The notes: generated from the letters alone by a model not told the origin. Shown: positions 36,681 to 46,694, counted from the stretch's first letter. The stretch: DNA of 64,000 bases from Rhodococcus sp. KRD162 (GCF_017168335.1 NZ_JABFAU010000007.1:250691-314690), one strand, 5' to 3'. Made by a program: numbers and translations.

Positions 36681-36954
36681 TTCCCTTCGCTACCTCCCGC
36701 AGTGCATCTTTCTCCAGCTCGGCCTTGGCGAGCAACCGTTTGAGCTTGCCGTTCTGCTCGCGCAACTCTTTGAGTTCCTTCGCGGCATCGGTGTCCATCC
36801 CGCCGTACTGACGCCGCCAGTTGTACAACGTCGCCGCCGACACCTCGAGCGCCGCCGCGATCTCCTCCTGCGTCTTGCCCGCAGCGGTCAGTTCGTCGGC
36901 ACTGCGCAGCTTGCGCACGATGTCCTCGACAGAGTTGCGTTTCCGTCCAGCCAT
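36673..36954 (-). CDS. IS3-family orfA (HTH) protein
   Basis: 93 residues from ATG 36954 (an in-frame ATG at 36963 is also possible): MAGRKRNSVEDIVRKLRSAD, an HTH with AAALEVSAATLYNWRRQYGG, then a leucine-zipper-like tail (LKELREQNGKLKRLLAKAELEKDAL). It is the complete first gene of the element, whose second gene is broken, and it remains upstream of the mce operon. Confidence 0.78.
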   Translation of the reverse strand: MAGRKRNSVEDIVRKLRSADELTAAGKTQEEIAAALEVSAATLYNWRRQYGGMDTDAAKELKELREQNGKLKRLLAKAELEKDALREVAKGRF

Positions 36955-37077
36955 GTTTTCCATCGTCCTATCCGCCCAGCTCATGGGCAACAAGGCTCTA
37001 AATCGAGATGGCTCCGTTCACTTGGGGACACGCCAACCTGTCAGCTGATTAATCCGACGGAAGTTCCCGAAACCATG

Positions 37078-37101
37078 TATCAGGTATGCACGTACCTGAT
37101 A
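37078..37101. promoter_or_regulatory. Perfect inverted repeat upstream of the mce operon
   Basis: TATCAGGTA-TGCACG-TACCTGATA is a 9-bp inverted repeat with a palindromic centre (TGCA), about 90 bases before the first mce gene. It lacks a T-run and lies in the promoter region, so it is probably the operator of a repressor. No mce regulator gene is present in the operon. Confidence 0.6.
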
Positions 37102-37192
37102 CTGTGCGAACACCTTATCGCGACGAGCTGCGCAGACAGAAGAGGAGACCGGTATCTATACAGAAATTGCTGGTCGAGCGACAGCCAGTCTT

Positions 37193-37951
37193 GTGACCTT
37201 TGGAAATTCGATTGCCCTCGCCGGCCAGGCACTGCGGTGGGCCGTGCGCGATATTGTCACCGGACGGTTTCCGTTTCGGGAGTTTGTCACACAGACGTGG
37301 TTCGTCATCACCGTAACGACGTTGCCAGCGATCCTGGTCGCGATTCCGTTTGGCGTCATCGTCTCGGTGCAGGTCGGAAGTCTAACCCAGCAGGTCGGGG
37401 CCACATCTATCGCCGGAGCCGCCGGTGGACTCGGGATCATTCAGCAGGGGGCACCGATCGTCACCGCGCTCCTGCTCGGTGGTGCGGCAGGGTCGGCCAT
37501 CGCCTCTGACCTTGGCGCACGCACCGTCCGTGAAGAAATCGATGCCATGGAGACGCTCGGACTAAATTCGACACGTCGACTCGTCGCACCTCGATTCGTC
37601 GCGGTTCTCATCGTCGCTCCGATGTTATGCATGCTCATCGTGTTTACCGGTCTCGTGGCCGGCTACATCCTTAGCGTCAACGTCCAGGGCATCACGCCGG
37701 GGAGCTACGTCGCATCGTTCGCATCGTTCGCATCATCGGCGGACATCCTTGTAGCGCTGATCAAGTCAGTGGTGTTCGGTCTCGTGGTCGTGACAATCGC
37801 GTGTCATCGGGGCCTGTCCACGAAAGGTGGCCCTAAAGGTGTGGCTACATCTGTCAACGCCACCGTGGTCCTAGGGGTGGTGGCGTGCTTCGTCATCAAC
37901 GTGTTCATCACCCAACTGACCATCATGTTCGTCCCGCAGACCATCGGATGA
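37193..37951 (+). CDS. YrbE-type Mce permease A
   Basis: 252 residues from GTG 37193. It is an MlaE/YrbE permease with about five membrane helices and the conserved EEIDAMETLGLNSTRRLVAPR loop. The pair of YrbE proteins forms the permease of a Mce lipid importer, powered by an Mce-associated ATPase encoded elsewhere. The true start may be earlier: an AGAGGAGA ribosome-binding-like site lies 45 bases upstream and the frame stays open (ATASL before GTG), but no normal start codon follows that site. Confidence 0.88.
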   Translation: MTFGNSIALAGQALRWAVRDIVTGRFPFREFVTQTWFVITVTTLPAILVAIPFGVIVSVQVGSLTQQVGATSIAGAAGGLGIIQQGAPIVTALLLGGAAGSAIASDLGARTVREEIDAMETLGLNSTRRLVAPRFVAVLIVAPMLCMLIVFTGLVAGYILSVNVQGITPGSYVASFASFASSADILVALIKSVVFGLVVVTIACHRGLSTKGGPKGVATSVNATVVLGVVACFVINVFITQLTIMFVPQTIG

Positions 37952-37961
37952 CGGAGAACAC

Positions 37962-38825
37962 GTGACCGCAGTACCATCCACCCGTTATACTTCGGTTACT
38001 CGTCCGATCGTGCGTGCTGTGACGCCCCTCGCTGAGGTCCCCGCGCAGCTCGGGCACATTACAACATTTACCATCGACACCGTCGCCGGAATTCGGCACG
38101 TCGCAACCACCTATCGACGACAGACGTTTTTATTCATACAGGAGTTTGCCTGGGGACGAGGCGCTGTACTGGTCGGCGGGGGTACCGCGATCGTGCTTGT
38201 GATTCTCGGAATGGCTGTCGGGGCGTCCATCGGCATCCAGGGCTACGCCTCGCTAGACCTGGTCGGGATGGGGTCTCTTACGGGATTCATTTCGTCATAC
38301 GCCAACACTCGAGAGTTGGCACCGATGATCGCCGCGATCGGCTTCGCAGCCCAGGCCGGCTGTCGCCTCACTGCGGAAATAGGTTCGATGCGTATCGCTG
38401 AAGAGATCGATGCGCTCGAGTCGATGGCGGTGCGGCCGATTCCGTACATCGTCAGCACGCGTGTAGTCGCGGCGATCACTACCATCATCCCCCTCTACAT
38501 CGTAACGCTGATACTCAGTTTCGGCGCGGCCAAGCTGGTCGTCATCCTTCTACACGGCCAGTCAGGTGGCACCTACGATTTCTATTTCAATGCGTTCCTC
38601 AAACCGCAGGATCTGGTGTTCTCGGTCATCAAGGTCCTCATTTTCGTAGTATCGGTCGTCATCATCCACAGCTACCAGGGTTACTACGCCAGCGGCGGAG
38701 CAGAAGGCGTCGGCCGCGCGTCTGGTCGAGCGATCCGCAGCAGTCTCATCATCATCGTCGTGGAGGACATGATCTTGACCCTGTTGATGTGGGGTTTCGA
38801 TTCGGGCGTCCAGATTTCGGGCTAG
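37962..38825 (+). CDS. YrbE-type Mce permease B
   Basis: GTG at 37962; 287 residues with five to six helices and the MlaE signature GCRLTAEIGSMRIAEEIDALESMAVRP, followed by the C-terminal SYQGYYASGGAEGVGRA. It pairs with the preceding permease in the inner membrane. It begins ten bases after the first gene. Confidence 0.92.
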   Translation: MTAVPSTRYTSVTRPIVRAVTPLAEVPAQLGHITTFTIDTVAGIRHVATTYRRQTFLFIQEFAWGRGAVLVGGGTAIVLVILGMAVGASIGIQGYASLDLVGMGSLTGFISSYANTRELAPMIAAIGFAAQAGCRLTAEIGSMRIAEEIDALESMAVRPIPYIVSTRVVAAITTIIPLYIVTLILSFGAAKLVVILLHGQSGGTYDFYFNAFLKPQDLVFSVIKVLIFVVSVVIIHSYQGYYASGGAEGVGRASGRAIRSSLIIIVVEDMILTLLMWGFDSGVQISG

Positions 38826-38834
38826 GAGTTTCAA

Positions 38835-39869
38835 GTGGCTGTATTTCAAGATCCATCAGGACGCGCGCCCTCACTGGCGAACTTGACCCTGCGCGGGATC
38901 GGGGTTCTCGTCGTAGTGACGGTTGCCGGCTATCTTCTGGTGGGAAACGCGACCGGAAAATATGAAGACAACACGACAGTGACGATCACCACCGACGCGA
39001 TTGGTGACGGGCTGAAGGGCGGATCGGAGGTGAAGTATCGGGGCTTCACGGTGGGCAAGGTGTCCTCGGTGTCGGGGCGCGACCAAAGTGTAAATGTGAA
39101 AATCGAGCTCACCGGAGCTAACGACGACATCCGGTTGCGTCAGGGCCTGGCCGTGAATTACACGTCCGCCAGCGCGCTGGGGCCAACGGCACTGGAGATT
39201 GTTGACCCCGGACGGGGAGAGTTAATCGGTGATGGCGGCAGTGTCTATGTCAACAAGCAGCAGTCCGAACAAACGTCGGTATCGACCCTGATTCGAAAAC
39301 TCTCGAAGCTGGTCGATGCTCTCGATCAGCCGGCGTTCAATTCTGTGGTGAAGTTTGTCGTCGATGATTCCCAAACGTTTGCCGACGCCGGCAAGCTCAT
39401 GTTCCAGATCGCGCAGCTCACTCGGGACGTTCAACAGCGTCCAGTGGGCCAGGATTTGGCGATCGCAGCAGACCTGTCCCAGGGTGTAGCCGATTTCATG
39501 ACGCCGTTCGTTCCGGGCATCCTCATAAACGTCGACGTCGCTGACTTCTTCGCCACCGACGAGGCCATCAAACAGGCCACAGGCAACCTCAACAGCTACA
39601 ACGAGTTTCTGTTCGGGGGACTAGGACTGTTGAGCGAAAACTACCCGGCGTTGAGTTCACTACTGGACGTCGGCCTCGATCTGGCGAGGCCGGTCGCCAG
39701 ATCGGCATCGGGACTCGCGCAGACCATTTACACCATCCCGCAGATCCTGGACAGCATCGACAACGCCACGCCGCAAGTCGGCGAGCGAGTACAACTTCAG
39801 GTCGCCCTGGTAGTGCAGACGTCACCTGCGCTGCAGAGCGCGCTTGCAGCAGGAGGACCAAGAAGATGA
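38835..39869 (+). CDS. mceA: MceA-family protein
   Basis: GTG at 38835; 344 residues. One N-terminal membrane helix (about residues 15-35, GIGVLVVVTVAGYLLVG) is followed by the MCE domain (GGSEVKYRGFTVGKVSSVSG), then the helical Cholesterol_uptake-type region. MceA-F are thought to form a hexameric tunnel across the periplasm for lipid substrates. Nine bases separate it from the permease, and it overlaps mceB. Confidence 0.92.
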   Translation: MAVFQDPSGRAPSLANLTLRGIGVLVVVTVAGYLLVGNATGKYEDNTTVTITTDAIGDGLKGGSEVKYRGFTVGKVSSVSGRDQSVNVKIELTGANDDIRLRQGLAVNYTSASALGPTALEIVDPGRGELIGDGGSVYVNKQQSEQTSVSTLIRKLSKLVDALDQPAFNSVVKFVVDDSQTFADAGKLMFQIAQLTRDVQQRPVGQDLAIAADLSQGVADFMTPFVPGILINVDVADFFATDEAIKQATGNLNSYNEFLFGGLGLLSENYPALSSLLDVGLDLARPVARSASGLAQTIYTIPQILDSIDNATPQVGERVQLQVALVVQTSPALQSALAAGGPRR

Positions 39870-40873
39870 AGCTCAAGTCGTTAACTCCCACCATCGTCAA
39901 GATCGTCGCGTTCGCCGCAGTCATCGGCGTTCTCACCTACGTGATCATCGCCATCCTCGAACCCAGCTCGGACGGACCGAGTTCTGAACGATCTGCGGTC
40001 TTCTCCGATGCATCCGGGCTCAAGCCTCGCGACGGTGTGCGGTTGGCGGGAGTCAAGGTCGGATATGTGACGGCGATCGACCTGAAAGGGCCCACCGCGG
40101 TCGTTCATTTCCAACTGAACAACGACGTCGCGATCACGTCGAGCACTACCGCCGCCGTGAGGTATCAGAATCTTCTCGGACAGCGATATGTCGAATTGAT
40201 CGGTGCGGCACAGGGAAAGACACAGGGGGCGGCGCTTACACAGGTGGCGCTCGACAAGACCGTTCCCTCATTTGATGTGTCCACCTTGTTCAACGGGTTC
40301 AAGCCGGTGTTCGACACGCTTAACGCCGACGAGATCAATGAACTGCAGTCCAACTTGTTGCGCGTTGCTCAAGGTGATGGGAGGGGTATATCGCCTGTTC
40401 TGGAGCAGGTCGCCAACATCACCGCCTACGGGGACCAGCGGTCTGAGATCATCACGAATATTGTGACGAGCCTCGGCCAGGTCTCCGACCAACTCGAAGG
40501 CCGCTCGGCGCAGCTGGTCGAACTCGTCGACAAGCTGGGATCGATCGTCGACGAGTTCAGCCGCGTGAGTGACCGGTTGCGGGAGTCGCTAGGCGAGATC
40601 AACCGGTCCATGGAGAAAACTGTCATCGCCGGGGAGCAACTTGAGTCAACGTACGACCAGAGTTTCGCGACGATCTATCAGCGTCTGGCGCGAGAACCCG
40701 GGGAGTTGGAGGGGCTACTGAATGGCGCGGTACTGCTCAAGCCCCTTATGGACTCGCTGAACGCTTCGACGAATTCCACGCCGACTGAGGCACGATGTTC
40801 GAAAGGCCTTCTGCCCCTGCCGGATACAGCTACGATTGCGCTTATGGGGCAACGATTGGTGGTGTGTAAGTGA
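39866..40873 (+). CDS. mceB: MceB-family protein
   Basis: ATG overlaps the mceA stop; 335 residues. N-terminal helix KIVAFAAVIGVLTYVIIAIL, MCE domain with DASGLKPRDGVRLAGVKVGYV, then coiled-coil helices. Two C-terminal cysteines (ARCSKG and VVCK) are typical of the MceB group and may form a disulfide. Confidence 0.92.
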   Translation: MKLKSLTPTIVKIVAFAAVIGVLTYVIIAILEPSSDGPSSERSAVFSDASGLKPRDGVRLAGVKVGYVTAIDLKGPTAVVHFQLNNDVAITSSTTAAVRYQNLLGQRYVELIGAAQGKTQGAALTQVALDKTVPSFDVSTLFNGFKPVFDTLNADEINELQSNLLRVAQGDGRGISPVLEQVANITAYGDQRSEIITNIVTSLGQVSDQLEGRSAQLVELVDKLGSIVDEFSRVSDRLRESLGEINRSMEKTVIAGEQLESTYDQSFATIYQRLAREPGELEGLLNGAVLLKPLMDSLNASTNSTPTEARCSKGLLPLPDTATIALMGQRLVVCK

Positions 40874-41865
40874 GGTTGTTCAGTCGAAATCGACCGCATC
40901 ACCAGTCCGAACGCAGACGCGACCTCATCGTCGCCGCTGTGGTGGTGGTGACCGTGGTGGTCGGTCTGGTAATCGCCGGGACCGTGTATATCGCACCGCC
41001 CGGCCAAAAGGTGTACTCGGCGCAACTGGTCAACACCGGAGGGCTGGAGTCGGGTGATCAGGTGCGTATAGCGGGGATAAGACAGGGAACGGTGTCGTCG
41101 GTGGACCTCGCGGGAACGTTTATCACAGTCGAATTTCGACTCGACGACTCAGTGCCAGTCCGTTCGGATGCCACCGCAGCGGTTCGCCTGATCACGCCGA
41201 TCGGCGGGCGAGTTCTGGATCTGGACCCAGGGTCAGGACCGACCTCGCTGTCGGGGGCGATCCCCCTTGTTCAGACATCGAGTACTTACGACATTTCGGA
41301 CACGCTCGAGACGACGACGCCGGTGTTCCGCGATGTAAAGGGCGTCGATCTCCGTCAGACTGCGTCGCTGCTGCAGAATGCGTTCTCCGACGGCAACACA
41401 AACATTCCCGACGCACTGAGGAACACCAGCAGTTTGATGGAACTCTTAGAGCGACAGTACGGTCAGCTCGACAAAGCGGTCGCTCTATCCGATGAATACG
41501 TCAACGCTTTCGCCGATCAAAAGCAGATGCTGGTCGACTTTCTCCGTCAACTCAGCTTCGTTGCCAGTACGCTGGGACCTGATATCGAGAACGTCCGCGG
41601 CGGGTTCGACCTTCTCAGTCGTCTGTTCAAACTTCTCACGAGGCCGCTCGTGGCTTACAGCGATGGAATCGAACCGTCTGTCCAACAATACAAGACGCTC
41701 CTCGACAAGGTGTCGTCAGAGCTGCCAGGCTACTCCGATGCCCTGGCCCAGGTTGATCAGATCACTCAGCGCCTCGGCGTCCTCCTCCAGGCGCCGGTCG
41801 GTGCGTCGACTACCACAGAACCAGAGGTTCGTGTGTGCATTCCGAGTGGTGACGACAAATGTTGA
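40870..41865 (+). CDS. mceC: MceC-family protein
   Basis: GTG overlaps the mceB stop; 331 residues. N-terminal helix LIVAAVVVVTVVVGLVIAGTVYI and MCE domain with SGDQVRIAGIRQGTVSSVD. The long C-terminal Pro-rich tail of some MceC proteins is missing. It ends with a short VCIPSGDDKC segment. Confidence 0.91.
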   Translation: MRLFSRNRPHHQSERRRDLIVAAVVVVTVVVGLVIAGTVYIAPPGQKVYSAQLVNTGGLESGDQVRIAGIRQGTVSSVDLAGTFITVEFRLDDSVPVRSDATAAVRLITPIGGRVLDLDPGSGPTSLSGAIPLVQTSSTYDISDTLETTTPVFRDVKGVDLRQTASLLQNAFSDGNTNIPDALRNTSSLMELLERQYGQLDKAVALSDEYVNAFADQKQMLVDFLRQLSFVASTLGPDIENVRGGFDLLSRLFKLLTRPLVAYSDGIEPSVQQYKTLLDKVSSELPGYSDALAQVDQITQRLGVLLQAPVGASTTTEPEVRVCIPSGDDKC

Positions 41866-42908
41866 CTACATGGATCCGAAGACTGTTGCTCCTGATCGCC
41901 GTGGTGGTTGTGGTGGTCGCTAGTGTGGAAATAGGGGGGAGGGTGTCCGACGACACGCGCTCCCTGTGTGCCGAGTTCACCGACGCATCGGGCCTCTTCG
42001 AAGGCAACACAGTAGCCATGCTCGGCAAGAAGATAGGCAGCGTCGTCGGGGTGCAACAGAATAGTGATCAGTCCGGTGTAAGGATCGAAATGCGGATCGA
42101 CAAGAGCGTGCCGCTGCCCGCCGACGTCGGCGCGACTATGGTGTCGACATCCATCGTGACCGAACGTCAAATCGAGTTCACCAAGCCGTACTCCGGTGGA
42201 GCCCGATACGAGACGAATCAGTGCATTCCGTTGAGTAAGACGAGAACCCCGCTGGGAATCAGTCAGACGCTCGACTCGATCAGCAACTTGTCCGAGGACC
42301 TGGTCAAGGACAACGGCAGGAACACCGACGCGATCTTGCAGTCCCTCGAGCTCGTCTCCCGCAATCTGGAAGGAACGCAGGGCGACGTGGCCGGGATCAT
42401 CAAGGACTCAGCCACGCTCATCAACGACCCGGCCAAGCGGGATGGACAGATTCGCAGGATCGTCGGGAACCTCGCAACACTGACGGGGGTGGCAACCGAG
42501 AACGACAAAGAGCTGACCGCCCTCTTCGACAACTTCGTCGGTGCCATCGAGGTCATCATCGCGTACGGCCAGACCTTCGGCGCGGCAGTCGAGTACGCGG
42601 GGACGTTCGTACCGATCCTCTCGCGGCTCGCAACAGATTTCGGTCCCCCGATATTCGCGATCGGTGATGCTGCCGTTCCGCTCATCGCCGACATGGGAGA
42701 GCAGCCGGACATGATGGCAGCAGTAGCAGCCCGCACGGCAGACCTCATCGTGAAACACCCCGATGCCAAGTCAATTGTGCAGGCGTTCGCAGTGTCGCTG
42801 CCTTTGCGAAGCCTCGTCAGTAGCTGCGCCGCGCCGGTGGCAAACGGCGTCTGCAGGTCCAGCGATGCATCAAGGACGATCGCCGGGATGATGGGTGGAG
42901 GGGCCTGA
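41859..42908 (+). CDS. mceD: MceD-family protein
   Basis: ATG overlaps mceC by seven bases; 349 residues. N-terminal helix LLLIAVVVVVVASVEIGG and MCE domain DASGLFEGNTVAMLGKKIGSVVG, followed by long helices. Four Cys lie near the ends. It overlaps mceE by one base. Confidence 0.91.
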   Translation: MLTTWIRRLLLLIAVVVVVVASVEIGGRVSDDTRSLCAEFTDASGLFEGNTVAMLGKKIGSVVGVQQNSDQSGVRIEMRIDKSVPLPADVGATMVSTSIVTERQIEFTKPYSGGARYETNQCIPLSKTRTPLGISQTLDSISNLSEDLVKDNGRNTDAILQSLELVSRNLEGTQGDVAGIIKDSATLINDPAKRDGQIRRIVGNLATLTGVATENDKELTALFDNFVGAIEVIIAYGQTFGAAVEYAGTFVPILSRLATDFGPPIFAIGDAAVPLIADMGEQPDMMAAVAARTADLIVKHPDAKSIVQAFAVSLPLRSLVSSCAAPVANGVCRSSDASRTIAGMMGGGA

Positions 42909-43945
42909 TGATCTCGGTCAACCGGGCACGCCTCGGACCCACGATAGTCGCACTGATGGCAACGATAGTTTTCGTAACATCGTGTGGGATCAACGCCGAC
43001 AATCCGCCGACGATAGCGACCTCCGACGCGGACGGCTACGACATCCAGATGGAGTTCACCAGCGCACTCAACCTGCCAGCCCTCGCAAAAGTTCTCTCGG
43101 GGGGAATCAGCGTCGGGTTCGTCGAAGATGTCACGTACGAGAACGGGCATGCGGTCGTGAAAGCTCGCATCGACAACACGACTCAGCTGCCGGGCGAATC
43201 GCGAGCCGAGCTACGTCAGGACACTCTCCTTGGTGAGATCTACGTTGCCATCCTTCCCCCAGCCGAGCCGTCGACGGGTGCCTTGCTGCGGTCGGGTTCG
43301 GTGATCCCGCTGGCACGGACCGAGCCGGCAGCAAATGTCGAGGACGTCATGCGCGGAATGGCGAATGTCCTCGGCGGCGGTGAGCTCGACAAGATCCACA
43401 CCGCCATCTCGACATTGAACACCACGTTCCCCAAGGACCCGCAGCAATTCGACGCCCTGTATCAGACAACGCTGGAGACCGTCTCGGAGGTCTCCTCGAA
43501 TACCGACAAACTCGACGTAGTGTTGAGGTCGGCTGATCAGACTCTGAAAGTGATCTTGGACGATCCGTCGGGAATCGACCGGATGCTGACCAAGGGCGGA
43601 CGCAACTTTTCTGGCCTCGGCGACTCCCTGATCGAGGTCGCGTTACTCATCGCCAACTCGCGTGATTTCGCTGTGTCCGCGGGCAGGATCGTGGATCCGG
43701 AGTACTTACGGATCAAGGAGTCAGTGGCCGGGATCGCCCCGGTGATCGATTCGATCGCCAACTCCGACATCTACTCGAAGTCCGTCACGGAGCAGGCAAC
43801 GAGCGTCATCCGCGACAAACTCATTCCATTCGTGCGGTCGCCCGACATCAACCTCTCGGACATCTCCATCGATGGTCGGGACCTAGCGCGGCGTGACGCC
43901 GAATCCTTCATAACCGTGTTGAGATCAATCGGAATGATGCCGTGA
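42908..43945 (+). CDS. mceE: MceE-family lipoprotein
   Basis: 345 residues. A signal peptide with lipobox FVTSC (Cys about residue 26) predicts a lipid-anchored protein, as is usual for the fifth Mce protein (LprK type). The MCE domain follows (GISVGFVEDVTYENGHAVVK). Starts with ATG directly at the mceD stop. Confidence 0.91.
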   Translation: MISVNRARLGPTIVALMATIVFVTSCGINADNPPTIATSDADGYDIQMEFTSALNLPALAKVLSGGISVGFVEDVTYENGHAVVKARIDNTTQLPGESRAELRQDTLLGEIYVAILPPAEPSTGALLRSGSVIPLARTEPAANVEDVMRGMANVLGGGELDKIHTAISTLNTTFPKDPQQFDALYQTTLETVSEVSSNTDKLDVVLRSADQTLKVILDDPSGIDRMLTKGGRNFSGLGDSLIEVALLIANSRDFAVSAGRIVDPEYLRIKESVAGIAPVIDSIANSDIYSKSVTEQATSVIRDKLIPFVRSPDINLSDISIDGRDLARRDAESFITVLRSIGMMP

Positions 43946-44901
43946 ACCGCAGCAGCACGCTCATATCGATACTGGCTCTCGCCGTCGTGTTCGTCGTAGG
44001 GCTCGGCTACCTCGTCGTCGGCGTGGCACACATCAACCCCACCCGCTCCGAGTACTCGTTAACCGCCATCATCGACAGCTCAGGCGGTCTGCTGGACACA
44101 TCGCCGGTGATGGTGCGGGGGGTACCCGTCGGAAAGGTGTCCTCGATCAACGTCGCGGATTCGGCAATTAAGGTCGAGATGACGATCGATTCCGACCACA
44201 AGATCCCCCAGGACAGCGAGATGTCTATCCAGAATCTGTCGCTCGCGGGGGAACAGTACATCAACTTCGTGCCCGCGGGCACGGCAACCGGTGGGTACTT
44301 CGATAACGGAGACGTGGTGCCCGCGGACGCGGTGCACGTGTCGCAATCGGTTCCCCAGGTGTTGCCAAAGTTGGCTGCAGTGGCAGATGGGCTCGACCCG
44401 GAATCGATCGAGTCCATCAACAAGACCGTCGCCGAGGCCGTCGCCGGACGGCAGGACGACCTCGACACGATCGGCGACATGATGCACCGTGTAGTCGATT
44501 TCGTCGGCAAAGATGGGTCCGTCCGGGTGACCGCGGACAACGCCGAGTTCCTGCTCGGCCTCTTGTCCAATGCCGGGGACGTCCTCACTACGGCATCTGT
44601 ACGCACCCCTGACGCCGTGAACGGGTTTGCGCGGCTTCAACGGGCGTTCATCAGGTTCACAACCACCTCGTACGACAAGTGGCCTCCCGTGTTGAAGCTT
44701 GTGGAAAAGCTCAACGGCTATATTCAGATCCTGCAGCCGGATCTGCTGACGATCACCCGGGCGGTGAAACCGGCGACCGAGAAAGTCGCCGACACATACG
44801 TCGACTTCGGGTCGATCGGCGACCTCCTCGGCCGAACTTTCCCGGCGTCGCGACCAGGTCGCGCCGAGGTCCCCGTCACCGTGTCGCCGCCACTACGGTG
44901 A
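43942..44901 (+). CDS. mceF: MceF-family protein
   Basis: GTG overlaps the mceE stop; 319 residues. N-terminal helix LISILALAVVFVVGLGYLVVG and MCE domain GLLDTSPVMVRGVPVGKVSSIN. It is shorter than many MceF proteins, which have a long C-terminal tail. Last of the six Mce proteins. Confidence 0.91.
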   Translation: MNRSSTLISILALAVVFVVGLGYLVVGVAHINPTRSEYSLTAIIDSSGGLLDTSPVMVRGVPVGKVSSINVADSAIKVEMTIDSDHKIPQDSEMSIQNLSLAGEQYINFVPAGTATGGYFDNGDVVPADAVHVSQSVPQVLPKLAAVADGLDPESIESINKTVAEAVAGRQDDLDTIGDMMHRVVDFVGKDGSVRVTADNAEFLLGLLSNAGDVLTTASVRTPDAVNGFARLQRAFIRFTTTSYDKWPPVLKLVEKLNGYIQILQPDLLTITRAVKPATEKVADTYVDFGSIGDLLGRTFPASRPGRAEVPVTVSPPLR

Positions 44902-44949
44902 CGCCCCGTCCGCAAGCGACTGTCACCGTAAGTACACAGAAGGTCCCAC

Positions 44950-45654
44950 ATGACAAATGACGACCGAACGAAACCGCACCCCGAGCCCACTGAGGTCGAG
45001 GACAGCGCGGCAGCAGCGACGCCGGATGGCGATCTACTGATGGACGAAAACGCCCCAGCCGCGTCCGCCGTAGCCACGGCTGGGGCTGGAGACAGCGACG
45101 TCGAACCCCCCTCGCCAGGTGGGCACCGCTGGTCAGCATCGCCGCGATCACGTGCCGTGGTGGTTTCGGCCGTGATCGTGGTGCTCGCTGTGCTGGCCGG
45201 CGTGTTCGCCTACCTCTACCTCGAGGCCGACGAAGCGAAGTCGGTATTGGAAAACGACGCCGCGCAACGGGCCGCCGCGGCGAAGGCCGCCTCGGATTAC
45301 ACGACCAGATCCCTGACCTACAGCTACCAGAACACCGACGCCTTTTTCGCGGCAGTCAAAGAGGACGCGGGTGAGGCTCTAGTCAAGCGGTATGACGAGG
45401 TTCGGCCGACGCTGACCCAGATTATCCAGCAGGCCCAGGTGCAGGCGTCGGGACGCGTTCTGGCCACCAGCGTCACCAGCGTCACCGGTGACACCGGTGA
45501 CACCGACGAAGAATACACGGTGATGGTCTTCGCGAGCCAGAAGACGCAGAACGTGCAGAATCCACAACCGAGTGAACTGCCGACATTGTTGAAGGTGGTC
45601 GTGACGAAAACCGCCCAGGGCTGGCAAATTCAGGACTATGGCCCAGCTGAATGA
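44950..45654 (+). CDS. Mce-associated membrane protein
   Basis: ATG at 44950; 234 residues: an acidic N-terminus of about 70 residues, one membrane helix (AVVVSAVIVVLAVLAGVFAYLYL) and an NTF2/VirB8-like extracytoplasmic domain with YTTRSLTYSYQNTDAFFAAV. Proteins of this type (Mas) stabilise Mce complexes. A repetitive run codes TSVTSVTGDTGDTDE near residue 178. Only one such gene is present; many mce operons have two to four. Confidence 0.85.
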   Translation: MTNDDRTKPHPEPTEVEDSAAAATPDGDLLMDENAPAASAVATAGAGDSDVEPPSPGGHRWSASPRSRAVVVSAVIVVLAVLAGVFAYLYLEADEAKSVLENDAAQRAAAAKAASDYTTRSLTYSYQNTDAFFAAVKEDAGEALVKRYDEVRPTLTQIIQQAQVQASGRVLATSVTSVTGDTGDTDEEYTVMVFASQKTQNVQNPQPSELPTLLKVVVTKTAQGWQIQDYGPAE

Positions 45655-46001
45655 GGCGGCGGCTCCGCAGAAGGAGTTCCACGAAGAGCAAGATGCAGGA
45701 CGGTACTCATTCTTCGACGCGGTCGCAGATGTCGGAGATGTCGGCGGGGTCGACGCCGGTGAGGAGTTGGGTGATCTCTTCGGGTTGCGGGTGCCACTCG
45801 ATCGGGTCAGTTTGCGAGTGGTCGAACACCGACATAATCGGGAATGTCGGGATTTTGCAGGCCTCCTCGCCGTGCCGACGGTCAAAGACACAGCGATGGT
45901 CACCACGGCGCTGAAGATGGCGTTGTGGCGACGAGATCACGGTGGACGCCGCGTCGGCTCAGGGCTCATCCATCACAGCGGTGCCGGCAGTCAGGGCGGA
46001 T
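45655..46001. other. Junk-like stretch between the mce operon and an IS30 remnant
   Basis: About 350 bases with no clear gene. A minus-strand frame contains the phrase PIEWHPQPEEITQLLTGVDP, which may be the tail of a lost gene, but no family was recognised. Confidence 0.4.
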
Positions 46002-46690
46002 TCAACCTGTCGTCGCAACACAGTGCCGTGAAGCCGAGCGTATCTGCTCTGCAAGCACTTCCGCTGGGGTTCGCCACCCATGTGTTTTGCGCGGGCGGTT
46101 GTTGAGTGCATCCGTCACGGCCTGAACGTCACTTCGACGGTATCGAGCGAGATCGGTTCCCTTCGGAAAGTATTGTCGCAGCAATGCATTGGTGTTTTCG
46201 TTCGGTCCTCGCGGCCAGGGGCTGTACGGGTCGCAGAAGTACACACGGATCCCGGTTTCTGCGGTCAACTCCGCATGACGTGCAAGCTCCGCCGCGGTCC
46301 CAGGTCACCGATCTGCGCAGGTGCTCCGGCAGCGGTGTCATCGCAGCCTGGAGTGCATCGCGGACCGACTCCGATCCGTAACCGGACAACGCCGGCCCGT
46401 TCTTCACCGGGGGCGCATCCCCGTACCCATCCTTACGTGGCAGATGCAGCAACGTGGTGAATCTGCTGGTGCGTTCGACAAGCGTACCCACTGCGGACCT
46501 GCCCAGCCCGATGATCAGACCTCACCGTTTTCGTCGCGGATCACGCCCGAGAGCACTTCCTGCACGTACTCTCGAAGAGGTTCGTGTTCAACGAGTTTGG
46601 CTACCTTGGGTCGCCTTGCCGCAAGATCGGCTTTCCATTGCGCCACTGATGTGCGGTACTCGAGCTTGCCGTCGCGGGTGGCAGCGTTGC
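46002..46690 (-). pseudogene. IS30-family transposase, broken
   Basis: Three pieces in different minus-strand frames follow one another: an N-terminal part near 46.5-46.69 kb (AARRPKVAKLVEHEPLREYV), a middle (MGTLVERTSRFTTLLHLPRK to SVTWDRGG, 46.49-46.29 kb) and the C-terminus (IRVYFCDPYSPWPRGPNENT to TPAEVLAEQI, 46.25-46.01 kb). The order and the ERTSRF and PWPRGPNENTN motifs are those of IS30 transposases. The gene is frameshifted at about 46.5 and 46.28 kb, and its 5' end is lost at the junction near 46.69 kb. Confidence 0.8.
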
Positions 46691-46694
46691 GAGG

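Noticed and set aside
45400..45530. Repetitive run in the Mce-associated gene as a regulatory repeat
   Set aside because: It is in frame and codes a short Thr/Ser/Val/Gly-Asp repeat; simple slippage inside a coding region is enough.
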